Below are positions 32,090 through 38,321 of a stretch of DNA of 38,321 nt, piece by piece (the first letter of the stretch is position 1; every line of letters begins with the position of its first letter). The stretch comes from Bacillota bacterium (GTDB taxonomy: Bacteria; Bacillota_I; Bacilli_A; Acholeplasmatales; UBA5453), in contig JAEZHT010000021.1 in assembly GCA_023436805.1 (NCBI GenBank), positions 1-38,321 of the forward strand. The letters are read 5' to 3'. Both the position numbers and the translations under genes were made by a program. The notes beneath the pieces were generated by a model. It had not been told where the DNA came from. It did no database searches and was given only the letters and a program-made list of their open reading frames with translations.

Positions 32090-32165
32090 TGGTGACCCGT
32101 ACGGGATTCGAACCCGTGAATGCATGCGTGAAAGGCATGTGAGTTAACCGTTTCTCCAACGGGCC
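32090..32165 (-). tRNA. tRNA-Glu(TTC)
   Basis: 76 nt with encoded CCA. Acceptor GGCCCGT / ACGGGTC, anticodon loop CTTTCAC (anticodon TTC). First gene of the tRNA operon. Confidence 0.95.
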
Positions 32166-32173
32166 ACATTTAA

Positions 32174-32216
32174 ACAAGCGCATTTACTATTATACCAATA
32201 AAAATGCGTTTGTCAA
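32174..32216 (-). promoter_or_regulatory. Consensus promoter of the tRNA operon with an inverted repeat
   Basis: -35 TTGACA (32211-32216), 16 bp, -10 TATAAT (32189-32194), both perfect. 12 bp arms with one mismatch (32174-32185 and 32202-32213) flank the -10. Confidence 0.85.
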
Positions 32217-32227
32217 TATAAATTATA

Positions 32228-32249
32228 CATATTAATTCAAATTAATATG
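32228..32249 (-). terminator. AT-rich hairpin at the end of the MATE-udk-mtnN-DJ-1 operon
   Basis: A 10 bp perfect stem CATATTAATT / AATTAATATG with a 2 nt centre, overlapping the last codons of the DJ-1-like gene. The following T-rich stretch is interrupted, so termination may be weak. Confidence 0.5.
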
Positions 32250-32787
32250 CGATGTTTTGGAGGATCTTTTTAGCCGCTGCTTCACCCTGAATATACTGGA
32301 TGATTTCATAGGCAAAATCGAGGGTAGCGCCAGCACCTCTTGCTGTGATAACAAGGCCGTCCGTGACCGCTTTGAGCTCAGGGTGGTAGACCCCACCAAA
32401 AGCCTCGTTTTGATTGCCTGGATAAATCGTGTAATGCTTGTTTTTTAAGACGCCCATCGCACCTAAAAAACGAGGGCCTGCACAAATCGCACAGATGAGT
32501 TTTTGGTTCATTTCAAACGCTTTGACTGTGGACTTAATGTAGGTATCTTGGTCGATGATTTGTGCCACATATTTACCGCCAGGGACGATTAAGAAATCAT
32601 AATCATCGACATCGATGTCGTCTTTATGATAATCGACTAAAACATGCAAGCCATACCCAGTAACGATTTGTTTCGATGGGTTGATGGTCACTGTATCCAC
32701 TTCAATTTGTGCTCTTTTCAACAATGCTCTGGTAGATAGTGCTTCTGTGTCTTCACAATGATCGGATAAAATGAGTAAGCCTTTCAT
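32242..32787 (-). CDS. DJ-1/PfpI family protein
   Basis: 181 residues, TAGGAGGT before the ATG. ICAICAGPRFLGAMG (about residues 95-108) holds the nucleophile-elbow Cys of the DJ-1 family; the acidic residue near the start (HCEDTE) takes the place of the Glu that polarises that Cys, and IVPGGK and ITARGAGATLDFA complete the fold. Members act as deglycases, glyoxalases or redox-controlled chaperones; which one cannot be told. Last gene of the operon, 12 nt after mtnN. Confidence 0.88.
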   Translation of the reverse strand: MKGLLILSDHCEDTEALSTRALLKRAQIEVDTVTINPSKQIVTGYGLHVLVDYHKDDIDVDDYDFLIVPGGKYVAQIIDQDTYIKSTVKAFEMNQKLICAICAGPRFLGAMGVLKNKHYTIYPGNQNEAFGGVYHPELKAVTDGLVITARGAGATLDFAYEIIQYIQGEAAAKKILQNIAY

Positions 32788-32798
32788 ATCGCTACCTC

Positions 32799-33437
32799 CT
32801 AAGATAGTAATTGTTCAACCAGTGTTTTAAAACGGATACTACAAGCGGCTTCAAAACTGCTGTAGTCTTCAAGTTGTGATGGTTCTCCGACGATGTCTGA
32901 GATGATTTTAACCGAAACCATTGGGACATTCAAGAGGTGTGCTACTTGAAAGTAAGCCGCCCCTTCCATATCACAAATCGTATTGGCTTCGATGACTTGG
33001 GTTAAGAATGTATCCCCAGTATATAATCTAACTTCTGGTAATTGGAGTTTAGACTGAATATCGTTTTGAATCTTTGTATTGGGTTTATATAAGGTGGGCA
33101 TATGTGGGACTTGTCCTTTGTCATACCCAAAGATGGATAAGTCAAAATCGTGGTATAAAGCTTCTTTGACCAATACCATATCGCCTGGATGAAGCGGTTT
33201 AAACCCACCGACCAAACCAACATTGATGATGTAATCGACATCATATGAGGACAGGACGGAAGTTAAACCAAACGCAGCGTTCACTTTACCCACACCTGTG
33301 GTGATAATCATCACAGCATGGCCGTTTATTTCGCCTGTAACGACGTTTTTACCATTTAGGGTGAAGTTGTCCGGGTTTTGAACCAAATGGCCAATAGATT
33401 CGGTTTCTGACGCCATCGCGCCAATGATTAAAATCAT
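32799..33437 (-). CDS. mtnN: 5'-methylthioadenosine/S-adenosylhomocysteine nucleosidase
   Basis: 212 residues. IIGAMASETE holds the conserved Glu of the N-terminal loop, TTGVGKVNAAF the phosphate/ribose-site Gly-rich strand, CDMEGAAYFQVA the substrate-binding M-E pair, and KIISDIVGE the catalytic Asp. It removes adenine from methylthioadenosine and S-adenosylhomocysteine, recycling by-products of methylation and polyamine synthesis. Slightly shorter than the usual 228-232 residues. The start overlaps the udk stop (TAATG). Confidence 0.87.
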   Translation of the reverse strand: MILIIGAMASETESIGHLVQNPDNFTLNGKNVVTGEINGHAVMIITTGVGKVNAAFGLTSVLSSYDVDYIINVGLVGGFKPLHPGDMVLVKEALYHDFDLSIFGYDKGQVPHMPTLYKPNTKIQNDIQSKLQLPEVRLYTGDTFLTQVIEANTICDMEGAAYFQVAHLLNVPMVSVKIISDIVGEPSQLEDYSSFEAACSIRFKTLVEQLLS

Positions 33438-34057
33438 TAGTTTTCCTCCAAGATTTTTTGAATACGGGAGACGATGATGTCCACCGCGACACCATGGTTG
33501 TAATCATTGGGAATGATGACATCGGCGTAACGCTTGGTGGGTTTCACGTATTTGTGATGCATGGGTTTAACGGTATTTAAATATTGTTTGATGACCGATT
33601 CGACACTTCTACCACGTTCTTTGATGTCTCTTTGAAGACGTCGAATGAAACGGGTATCGTCGTCGAGTTCGACAAACAATTTGATGTCTGAAAGTTGACG
33701 GATACGTTCATCGGTTAGGATGAGGATGCCTTCCAAAATGATGACTTTCTTGGGTTCAACGATTTCGGTTTGGGTACTTCTGTCATAGGTTTCAAAATCA
33801 TACATTGGTTTTGAAATGGATTGTCCTTTGAGTAGTGCTTCAATGTGAGAGACCAATAAATCGTTATCGAGTGAACTTGGGTGGTCATAGTTCACTTTGT
33901 AACGTTCTTCTAAACTCATCTCGTGTTGGGCTTTGTAATAGTCGTCGTGTTTGATGATGGCGACGCTTTTTAAATCGAGCTTGGCGAGAATTTCATTGAC
34001 GACGGTGGTCTTTCCGGAAGCGGAACCCCCCGCTACTGCCATGATGACTGGTTTCAT
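33437..34057 (-). CDS. udk: Uridine kinase
   Basis: 206 residues, the normal length. P-loop GGSASGKTT (10-18), KHDDYYKAQHEMSLEERYKVNYDHP (the uridine-site region with the conserved Asp/Tyr), and the RRLQRDIKERGRS lid. It phosphorylates uridine and cytidine to UMP and CMP in salvage. Overlaps the MATE stop by 4 nt (ATGA) and mtnN by 1 nt, so translation is coupled. Confidence 0.94.
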   Translation of the reverse strand: MKPVIMAVAGGSASGKTTVVNEILAKLDLKSVAIIKHDDYYKAQHEMSLEERYKVNYDHPSSLDNDLLVSHIEALLKGQSISKPMYDFETYDRSTQTEIVEPKKVIILEGILILTDERIRQLSDIKLFVELDDDTRFIRRLQRDIKERGRSVESVIKQYLNTVKPMHHKYVKPTKRYADVIIPNDYNHGVAVDIIVSRIQKILEEN

Positions 34058-35409
34058 TGTGCGGTCTCCTTGACTAATGATTTATGCATCCATACTTTTT
34101 TGAACCATCGGATGAGCATGGTCACACCCCTGAAAAATTCATCGCAGGTGATGCCTAGATATATCCCCAATAACCCCAGTTGGAGTGTGTTTGTAAATAA
34201 GTAAGACGCCGTGATACCAATCCCTAACATCGAGATGATGGCCATGACCAATGGGAATGTGGTATCCCCAGCGGCCCTTAAGGCTTGAATGATGACTAAA
34301 TTTAAGCTTCGACCAATTTCCAGTAAAATCACAAACAAGAAGATTTGTCGCATCGTTTTAATGATCAATGGGTTATCGGTCAGTGCGTTCGCAATCAATG
34401 GTAACAACAAGTTAACCGCGAGCGTCGCGATGGTGACAACACCAATCGCCATGGCGGTGGTTTTGAGGGTGTTTTTATAAGCACCTTCATAATCTTCCTC
34501 ACCAATGTAATACCCTGTGATGATGGCATTCCCTGCCGCGAATGACGCTGAAAACAAAAATATATAAGATAATACGGTATTGACATACGTCCTAGCTGTA
34601 ATCATTTCCGTACCTAATTTGTTGACAAAAGCCAAAATCACAAATTGCATGAGGTTATAGGTCATGTTTTCCAAAGCGGATGGTAACCCAACTTTGACAA
34701 TTTTCCTCATACTACTTCTATCATATCTTATTTTAGTGATGGATAGCCCAATGAGTTTTTTCAATAAGATAAATGTAATGAGCATGGTGAAGAATCGCAT
34801 CAACATCGTCGACACCGCAGCACCTGCCACACCCATTTCAGGGGCACCTAAATACCCGTAAATGAAGATGAAGTTGAATACGATGTTAAAGACATTCGCC
34901 GCGATGACGGTAATCATCACTTGATGGGTATGTCCATACGCCCTGAGTGCCGATGAAATCGAGTTTGATATCGCAACAAAGAATAATGAAATCGCGGTAT
35001 AAAATAAGTAATCATAGGATAACCCTTGAATGTCAACCGGGGTATCGATGAGTTTGAATAATAAATTACCAAAAATGAGGAGTGAAGCTGCAATCAACAT
35101 CCCAATGAGGACTTGCATCCATATGCCAGTCAATATGGTTTTCTTCGCACCATCTTCGTTTTTCGCGCCTAAATATTGTGAAACAACCACAGAAATACCC
35201 GCGGATACAATGTTGATCAGGACCCCAAATAAGTTGATGACAGTCGATGCATTCCCAACGGCAGCGACGCTGCCCACCGCGAATGCATTCGCTTTTTCAT
35301 AACCGGATATCATGAACGTATCGACAGACCCCATCAAGATGAAAAACAAGAGCTCAATGAAGATTGGGAACGTGAGAATTAAAATGTTTTTTTGGAGTTT
35401 TTTTGTCAT
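34054..35409 (-). CDS. MATE-family multidrug/sodium antiporter
   Basis: 451 residues from ATG at 35409 (GAGG 6 nt upstream). Twelve membrane helices in two bundles, with LTFPIFIELLFFILMGSVDT at the start and the repeated VSQYLGAKNEDGA / ITGYYIGEEDYEGAYK loops that mark the MATE fold. It exports cationic compounds in exchange for Na+ or H+. First gene of the four-gene operon, which otherwise carries salvage enzymes, so the exported compound could be a nucleoside-like metabolite, but this is only a guess. Confidence 0.93.
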   Translation of the reverse strand: MTKKLQKNILILTFPIFIELLFFILMGSVDTFMISGYEKANAFAVGSVAAVGNASTVINLFGVLINIVSAGISVVVSQYLGAKNEDGAKKTILTGIWMQVLIGMLIAASLLIFGNLLFKLIDTPVDIQGLSYDYLFYTAISLFFVAISNSISSALRAYGHTHQVMITVIAANVFNIVFNFIFIYGYLGAPEMGVAGAAVSTMLMRFFTMLITFILLKKLIGLSITKIRYDRSSMRKIVKVGLPSALENMTYNLMQFVILAFVNKLGTEMITARTYVNTVLSYIFLFSASFAAGNAIITGYYIGEEDYEGAYKNTLKTTAMAIGVVTIATLAVNLLLPLIANALTDNPLIIKTMRQIFLFVILLEIGRSLNLVIIQALRAAGDTTFPLVMAIISMLGIGITASYLFTNTLQLGLLGIYLGITCDEFFRGVTMLIRWFKKVWMHKSLVKETAQ

Positions 35410-35436
35410 ACCGAACCTCAACCAAATCTATTACGT

Positions 35437-35442
35437 ATTATA
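35437..35442 (-). promoter_or_regulatory. Extended -10 promoter of the MATE operon
   Basis: TGTTATAAT on the minus strand, 28 nt before the ATG; poor -35. Confidence 0.6.
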
Positions 35443-35474
35443 ACACAATGATAACGAAAAATACCCCCATCGCC

Positions 35475-35506
35475 ATAAAAAATGAGAACGGTTAAGTTCT
35501 CATTTT
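35475..35506 (-). terminator. Intrinsic terminator of the GNAT pair
   Basis: An 11 bp perfect stem AAAATGAGAAC / GTTCTCATTTT with the stop codon TGA of the second GNAT gene inside it, then TTTTTTATGG. Confidence 0.9.
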
Positions 35507-35769
35507 AGGATGTCTTGATAGGCTTTGTTGTCATTGAAAAACTTAATTGCATAAGGACAGGTAACCACAGCCTTGTAGCCTTGTTGTTTGATGGTTTCAT
35601 ACGCTAAGATGAGCAGTTTACCCGCGATGCCTTGCCCTCTTAAGGATGGGTCAACAAAGGTATGATTGATGTCTACGGTCGTATCATTGATGTTAGGAAA
35701 AGTCACTTCTGCAACGATTTTTTCATCGCTACAAACATAAATCATGTTTCTTTCTGTAATGAAATCCAT
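35500..35769 (-). CDS. Small GNAT-type acetyltransferase-like protein, copy 1
   Basis: 89 residues with AAGGAGG before the ATG. VDPSLRGQGIAGKLLILAYE holds the Q/RxxGxG/A acetyl-CoA loop of the small YjdJ-like GNATs (GNAT_acetyltransf_2). It is a paralogue of the next gene upstream, with most identity around that loop and in VTCPYA. Substrate unknown. Confidence 0.88.
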   Translation of the reverse strand: MDFITERNMIYVCSDEKIVAEVTFPNINDTTVDINHTFVDPSLRGQGIAGKLLILAYETIKQQGYKAVVTCPYAIKFFNDNKAYQDILK

Positions 35770-35779
35770 GGGTTCCTCC

Positions 35780-36106
35780 TTATCGGCTACAAACTTCGTT
35801 ATAAAGTAATTCTGGGTTATCTAAATCGATGCCTTCCAATAAAACATCGTGTTTATCTTTGTTTCGTTTGAACCATGTCACCGCGTAACTGCAGGTTGGA
35901 ATCGCCTTGAAGCCTTGTGCTTTAATCGACTCGTATGCCATAATCAAAAGCTCATTTGCGACCCCTTGACCTCGCAGAGAAGGGTCAACATACGTGCGAT
36001 TGATTTCAACGATGTGCCCTGTGGTGATAGGAAACTTAACTTCAGCGATGACTTGTCCAGCTTCATTTAATCCGTAAATTTGATGTGATTGTTTGATATA
36101 TTCCAT
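35780..36106 (-). CDS. Small GNAT-type acetyltransferase-like protein, copy 2
   Basis: 108 residues, TAGGAGG before the ATG. VDPSLRGQGVANELLIMAYE is the acetyl-CoA loop, with the same spacing as copy 1. It has a C-terminal tail of about 19 residues (LLEGIDLDNPELLYNEVCSR) that copy 1 lacks. The two genes are 10 nt apart, a tandem duplication within one operon. Confidence 0.88.
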   Translation of the reverse strand: MEYIKQSHQIYGLNEAGQVIAEVKFPITTGHIVEINRTYVDPSLRGQGVANELLIMAYESIKAQGFKAIPTCSYAVTWFKRNKDKHDVLLEGIDLDNPELLYNEVCSR

Positions 36107-36143
36107 GTGAGTATCCTCCTAATGTTATTGTATCATAACTGAA

Positions 36144-36584
36144 TCAATCTTGATTTTTGGTTGCTTCAAGTTCTTCTTTCGTAGGATCGGCGAAATCGGT
36201 CTTTTCTTCCACCAACGCAATCAGTTTGTCATCGGATTTGGTTTTCGATTCACCCAAATACATATTGTAGATTTTTCTAAATGACTGGGTCTTTTTGTCT
36301 CTAAGAACGACCCTTTGAATGAATAACGTGGTAAAGATGGTCAATGCCCAAAATGGGGTAAGTGGGGCCATCCAGAAGACAACCACAGAAGTTCCAATCG
36401 ATATGAACCATGGATTTTTTAAGATGGTGCCGTACACGATGAACGCAATCGCCCAACCATAATAAATGAGCAGGGCTAAAAACAAAGCCAATAAGCCTTT
36501 GGGTGTTTTCAATCCGATGATGAGTCGGATGATGGCCTTGAAAAAGGTGATGGTGATGTGGATAAATTGTCGAATGTACTTCAT
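36144..36584 (-). CDS. Membrane protein of unknown function
   Basis: 146 residues, AGAGGTG before the ATG. Three membrane helices (about 31-52, 58-75, 79-93) behind an amphipathic N-terminus, then a cytosolic charged tail of about 50 residues (KTDFADPTKEELEATKNQD). No family recognised. It may share a transcript with the two GNAT genes, 37 nt downstream. Confidence 0.7.
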   Translation of the reverse strand: MKYIRQFIHITITFFKAIIRLIIGLKTPKGLLALFLALLIYYGWAIAFIVYGTILKNPWFISIGTSVVVFWMAPLTPFWALTIFTTLFIQRVVLRDKKTQSFRKIYNMYLGESKTKSDDKLIALVEEKTDFADPTKEELEATKNQD

Positions 36585-36659
36585 AAGTTCACCTCTTGTT
36601 TAAATTATATAACATGTCGTGCATGTAAGCCATTATAACCCCCTTGAAAGTGATTTCCA

Positions 36660-36692
36660 AAAGAGAAAAGGTGTGAAATTTCACACCTTTTC
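36660..36692 (-). terminator. Intrinsic terminator of the right-edge surface protein gene
   Basis: A 14 bp perfect palindrome stem (GAAAAGGTGTGAAA / TTTCACACCTTTTC, 36665-36692), then TCTTTTGG on the minus strand. Confidence 0.8.
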
Positions 36693-36720
36693 AAGAGAGG
36701 AAGTATGTTTCTAATGATGA

Positions 36721-38321
36721 TTATACGTTGTTAATTACGGTGATGACACGTTCGACCACAGTTTGATTGCCTTGTCTGTCAGTCAATGTGTAGGTAAGTG
36801 TATAGACACCGACAGTGTCCACATCTACAGTACCTGTGACAACGATGCTTGCTGGAACCAAAGTCTTGTCTTGGTTATCAAACACTGTCACACCAGCAAG
36901 TGGGTTGAAGGCTGTACCTTTCACCACTTCAGCGTTGTTTGCACCAAAGATGAATGGTTTAACGGTATCTTGACGATAGCCAACCAATTCGATGTTGATA
37001 TCATCTAAGTAGAATGTGGTTGCGACACTGGTTTCATCGACATAGCCCATGAAGAAGCCGAGCTTACCATTGGAGAATCCACCACCACTTGGGGTCATGA
37101 ATACTTCATAAGTTGCCCATTCAGTAGTAACATCGATGATTTGGAAGAAGCGTACATCGGTACCTGCTTCAAGGGATAATCTGAAGCTTCTCGCGATGTC
37201 AACTTTCGCTTTGAAGGTTAATCTGTAAGTTGCACCTGTTTCAATGACACGGTTTTGCATGTAGAATTGAACACCATGAGGTACGGTACCTGGGTTGGTC
37301 ACATTGATGGTTGCGATGCCATTTTGGATTGCAATCGTGAATGTACCTGCCCCGTGCCAACCCCAACCTGTGGTTGCTGGTTGTGGTGTTGCTGTGAGTT
37401 GATCAATCGCGAAATCGTTATTGACGAGTACGAATGTGTTTGCCAACATTTCAGCGCTTTCGATGACTTCTACTTTTCTGGTATAAACCGCTTCGTTGTT
37501 TGCTGCATCTTTAATGGTGTATGTGAGTGTGTATTCACCCGCAACTGCAGTGTTGACTGAACCTGTCACGACGATGTTATCGTTGGTTAATGTTCTGTCA
37601 TAGTTGTCGCGAATGGTAACCCCTTGTAGTGGATTGAATGTAGAATTCTTCAAGACATAGTAATCGTCTAATCCAAAGAGTTGTGGTGCAGTGGTATCTA
37701 CCAAGTTACGAACGGTTTCAATTTCGATGTTATCCAAATAAACGGTGGTTGGCACTGAAGTTGAACCAATATCACCCATAAAGAATGCGAACTTACCATT
37801 GGTGAACCCTGTAAGGACGAACTCGATTTGGATTTCAAATGTTTGCCATTCAGAAGTTAAGAACACGATTTCATCATAACGACGGGTAGTACCTTGTTCT
37901 AGAGCAACCATGATTGGTCTTGGAATATCGGATTTCGCATCAAATGTAATCTTATAAATTTGACCTTGTTCGATGACTCTATTTTGTTGATAGAATTGAA
38001 CACCATGAACCACAGTACCTGGGTTTGTGATATTGATGACAGCCATACCGCCTTCAATCTTCGCGGTGAATGCACCGGCACCATGCCAGCCCCAACCGGT
38101 TTCAGCTGGTTGTGGGAGTGGTGTGAGTTGTTCAGTTTCAAAGTCACCATTGACAACCAACCAAGTGGATGGTACTAAACCTGCCAATACAGTTACAGTT
38201 CTTTCAACAACTGCTGTGTTACCTGAAGCGTCACTTAAACTATAAGTCAATACATAATCACCAGGGGTGGTGATGTCTAATGTCCCTGTAATCACGATGT
38301 TTGCAGGGGTTAAGTTAAAGT
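36721..38321 (-). CDS. Large secreted protein with carbohydrate-binding-like and Ig-like repeats, 5' end outside the window
   Basis: The frame is open to the window edge (533 codons visible), so the start and N-terminal domains are missing; a GTG at 38295 is internal. The visible part alternates Ig-like domains (PFIFGANNAEVVKGTAFNPL, then GVYTLTYTLTDRQGN, DUF5011/Cry22-type) with two CBM4/9-like modules of about 150 residues (LVNGDFETEQ..GWGWHGAG..., VQFYQQNRVIE.., TVYLDNIEIE). The two CBM copies are clearly duplicates. CBM4/9 binds xylan, glucan or amorphous cellulose, so the missing part is probably a glycoside hydrolase or adhesin. It ends in a strong terminator; no cell-wall anchor motif at the C-terminus. 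Confidence 0.88.
   Translation of the reverse strand, partial: FNLTPANIVITGTLDITTPGDYVLTYSLSDASGNTAVVERTVTVLAGLVPSTWLVVNGDFETEQLTPLPQPAETGWGWHGAGAFTAKIEGGMAVINITNPGTVVHGVQFYQQNRVIEQGQIYKITFDAKSDIPRPIMVALEQGTTRRYDEIVFLTSEWQTFEIQIEFVLTGFTNGKFAFFMGDIGSTSVPTTVYLDNIEIETVRNLVDTTAPQLFGLDDYYVLKNSTFNPLQGVTIRDNYDRTLTNDNIVVTGSVNTAVAGEYTLTYTIKDAANNEAVYTRKVEVIESAEMLANTFVLVNNDFAIDQLTATPQPATTGWGWHGAGTFTIAIQNGIATINVTNPGTVPHGVQFYMQNRVIETGATYRLTFKAKVDIARSFRLSLEAGTDVRFFQIIDVTTEWATYEVFMTPSGGGFSNGKLGFFMGYVDETSVATTFYLDDINIELVGYRQDTVKPFIFGANNAEVVKGTAFNPLAGVTVFDNQDKTLVPASIVVTGTVDVDTVGVYTLTYTLTDRQGNQTVVERVITVINNV

Noticed and set aside
37255..37560. Plus-strand Cys-rich open frame of 101 codons
   Set aside because: Lies opposite the carbohydrate-binding repeats; no RBS, composition follows from the coding strand.
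1..38321. UGA read as Trp (Mycoplasma code)
   Set aside because: Several genes end in TGA in proper operon overlaps (ATGA), and Trp is written TGG throughout.

Overview
The window reads as a chromosomal segment of a low-GC bacterium of the Mollicutes/Firmicutes type, most like the Acholeplasma lineage. Several genes end in TGA and Trp is written TGG, so the standard code is used and the Mycoplasma/Spiroplasma code is excluded. All four tRNA genes carry an encoded CCA. No cell-wall, replication, phage, transposase or CRISPR genes are visible. The exact genus is an inference that I could not test.

Left part (1-7.4 kb): a secreted protein with Listeria-Bacteroides-type repeats, truncated by the window edge, is preceded by a 42-residue peptide gene with its own promoter. 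Upstream lies a three-gene operon (HprK-like kinase fused to PqqD, S26-type peptidase, nucleotidyltransferase), with an ABC exporter divergent from it. Together they look like a peptide-modification and export locus (RiPP-like), and this is the best candidate in the window for an undescribed system.

7.4-18.6 kb is a regulatory block. A membrane GGDEF/HD-GYP protein and a receiver/HD-GYP protein would turn over cyclic di-GMP. The second closes an operon of ECF sigma factor, membrane anti-sigma-like protein, lipoprotein and subtilisin-like protease. A second, smaller ECF sigma/membrane protein pair, CorA and a membrane-anchored glycerophosphodiester phosphodiesterase follow. A promoter-like element (GGACA-N16-CGTTTTATTA) occurs before the first sigma gene and again before a 79-residue orphan at 25.7 kb, which suggests a small ECF regulon. 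The lipoprotein resembles the protease's own propeptide region.

19-23 kb holds a complete spermidine/putrescine importer operon, potABCD. From 23 to 31.8 kb lie mostly metabolic, membrane and orphan genes on the minus strand: zinc-ribbon protein, SGNH hydrolase, AhpD-like protein behind an attenuator-like hairpin, zincin, flavin monooxygenase, short SPFH protein, DUF2188 protein, Nudix and nucleoside phosphorylase. A tRNA operon (Glu-Arg-Pro-Gly) sits at 31.8-32.2 kb, then a MATE-udk-mtnN-DJ-1 operon, a tandem pair of small GNAT genes, a membrane protein, and at the right edge a 5'-truncated surface protein built of carbohydrate-binding-like and Ig-like repeats.

Promoters are repeatedly of the extended -10 type TGTTATAAT with poor -35 boxes, and most transcription units end in clear intrinsic terminators, several of which start inside the last codons.
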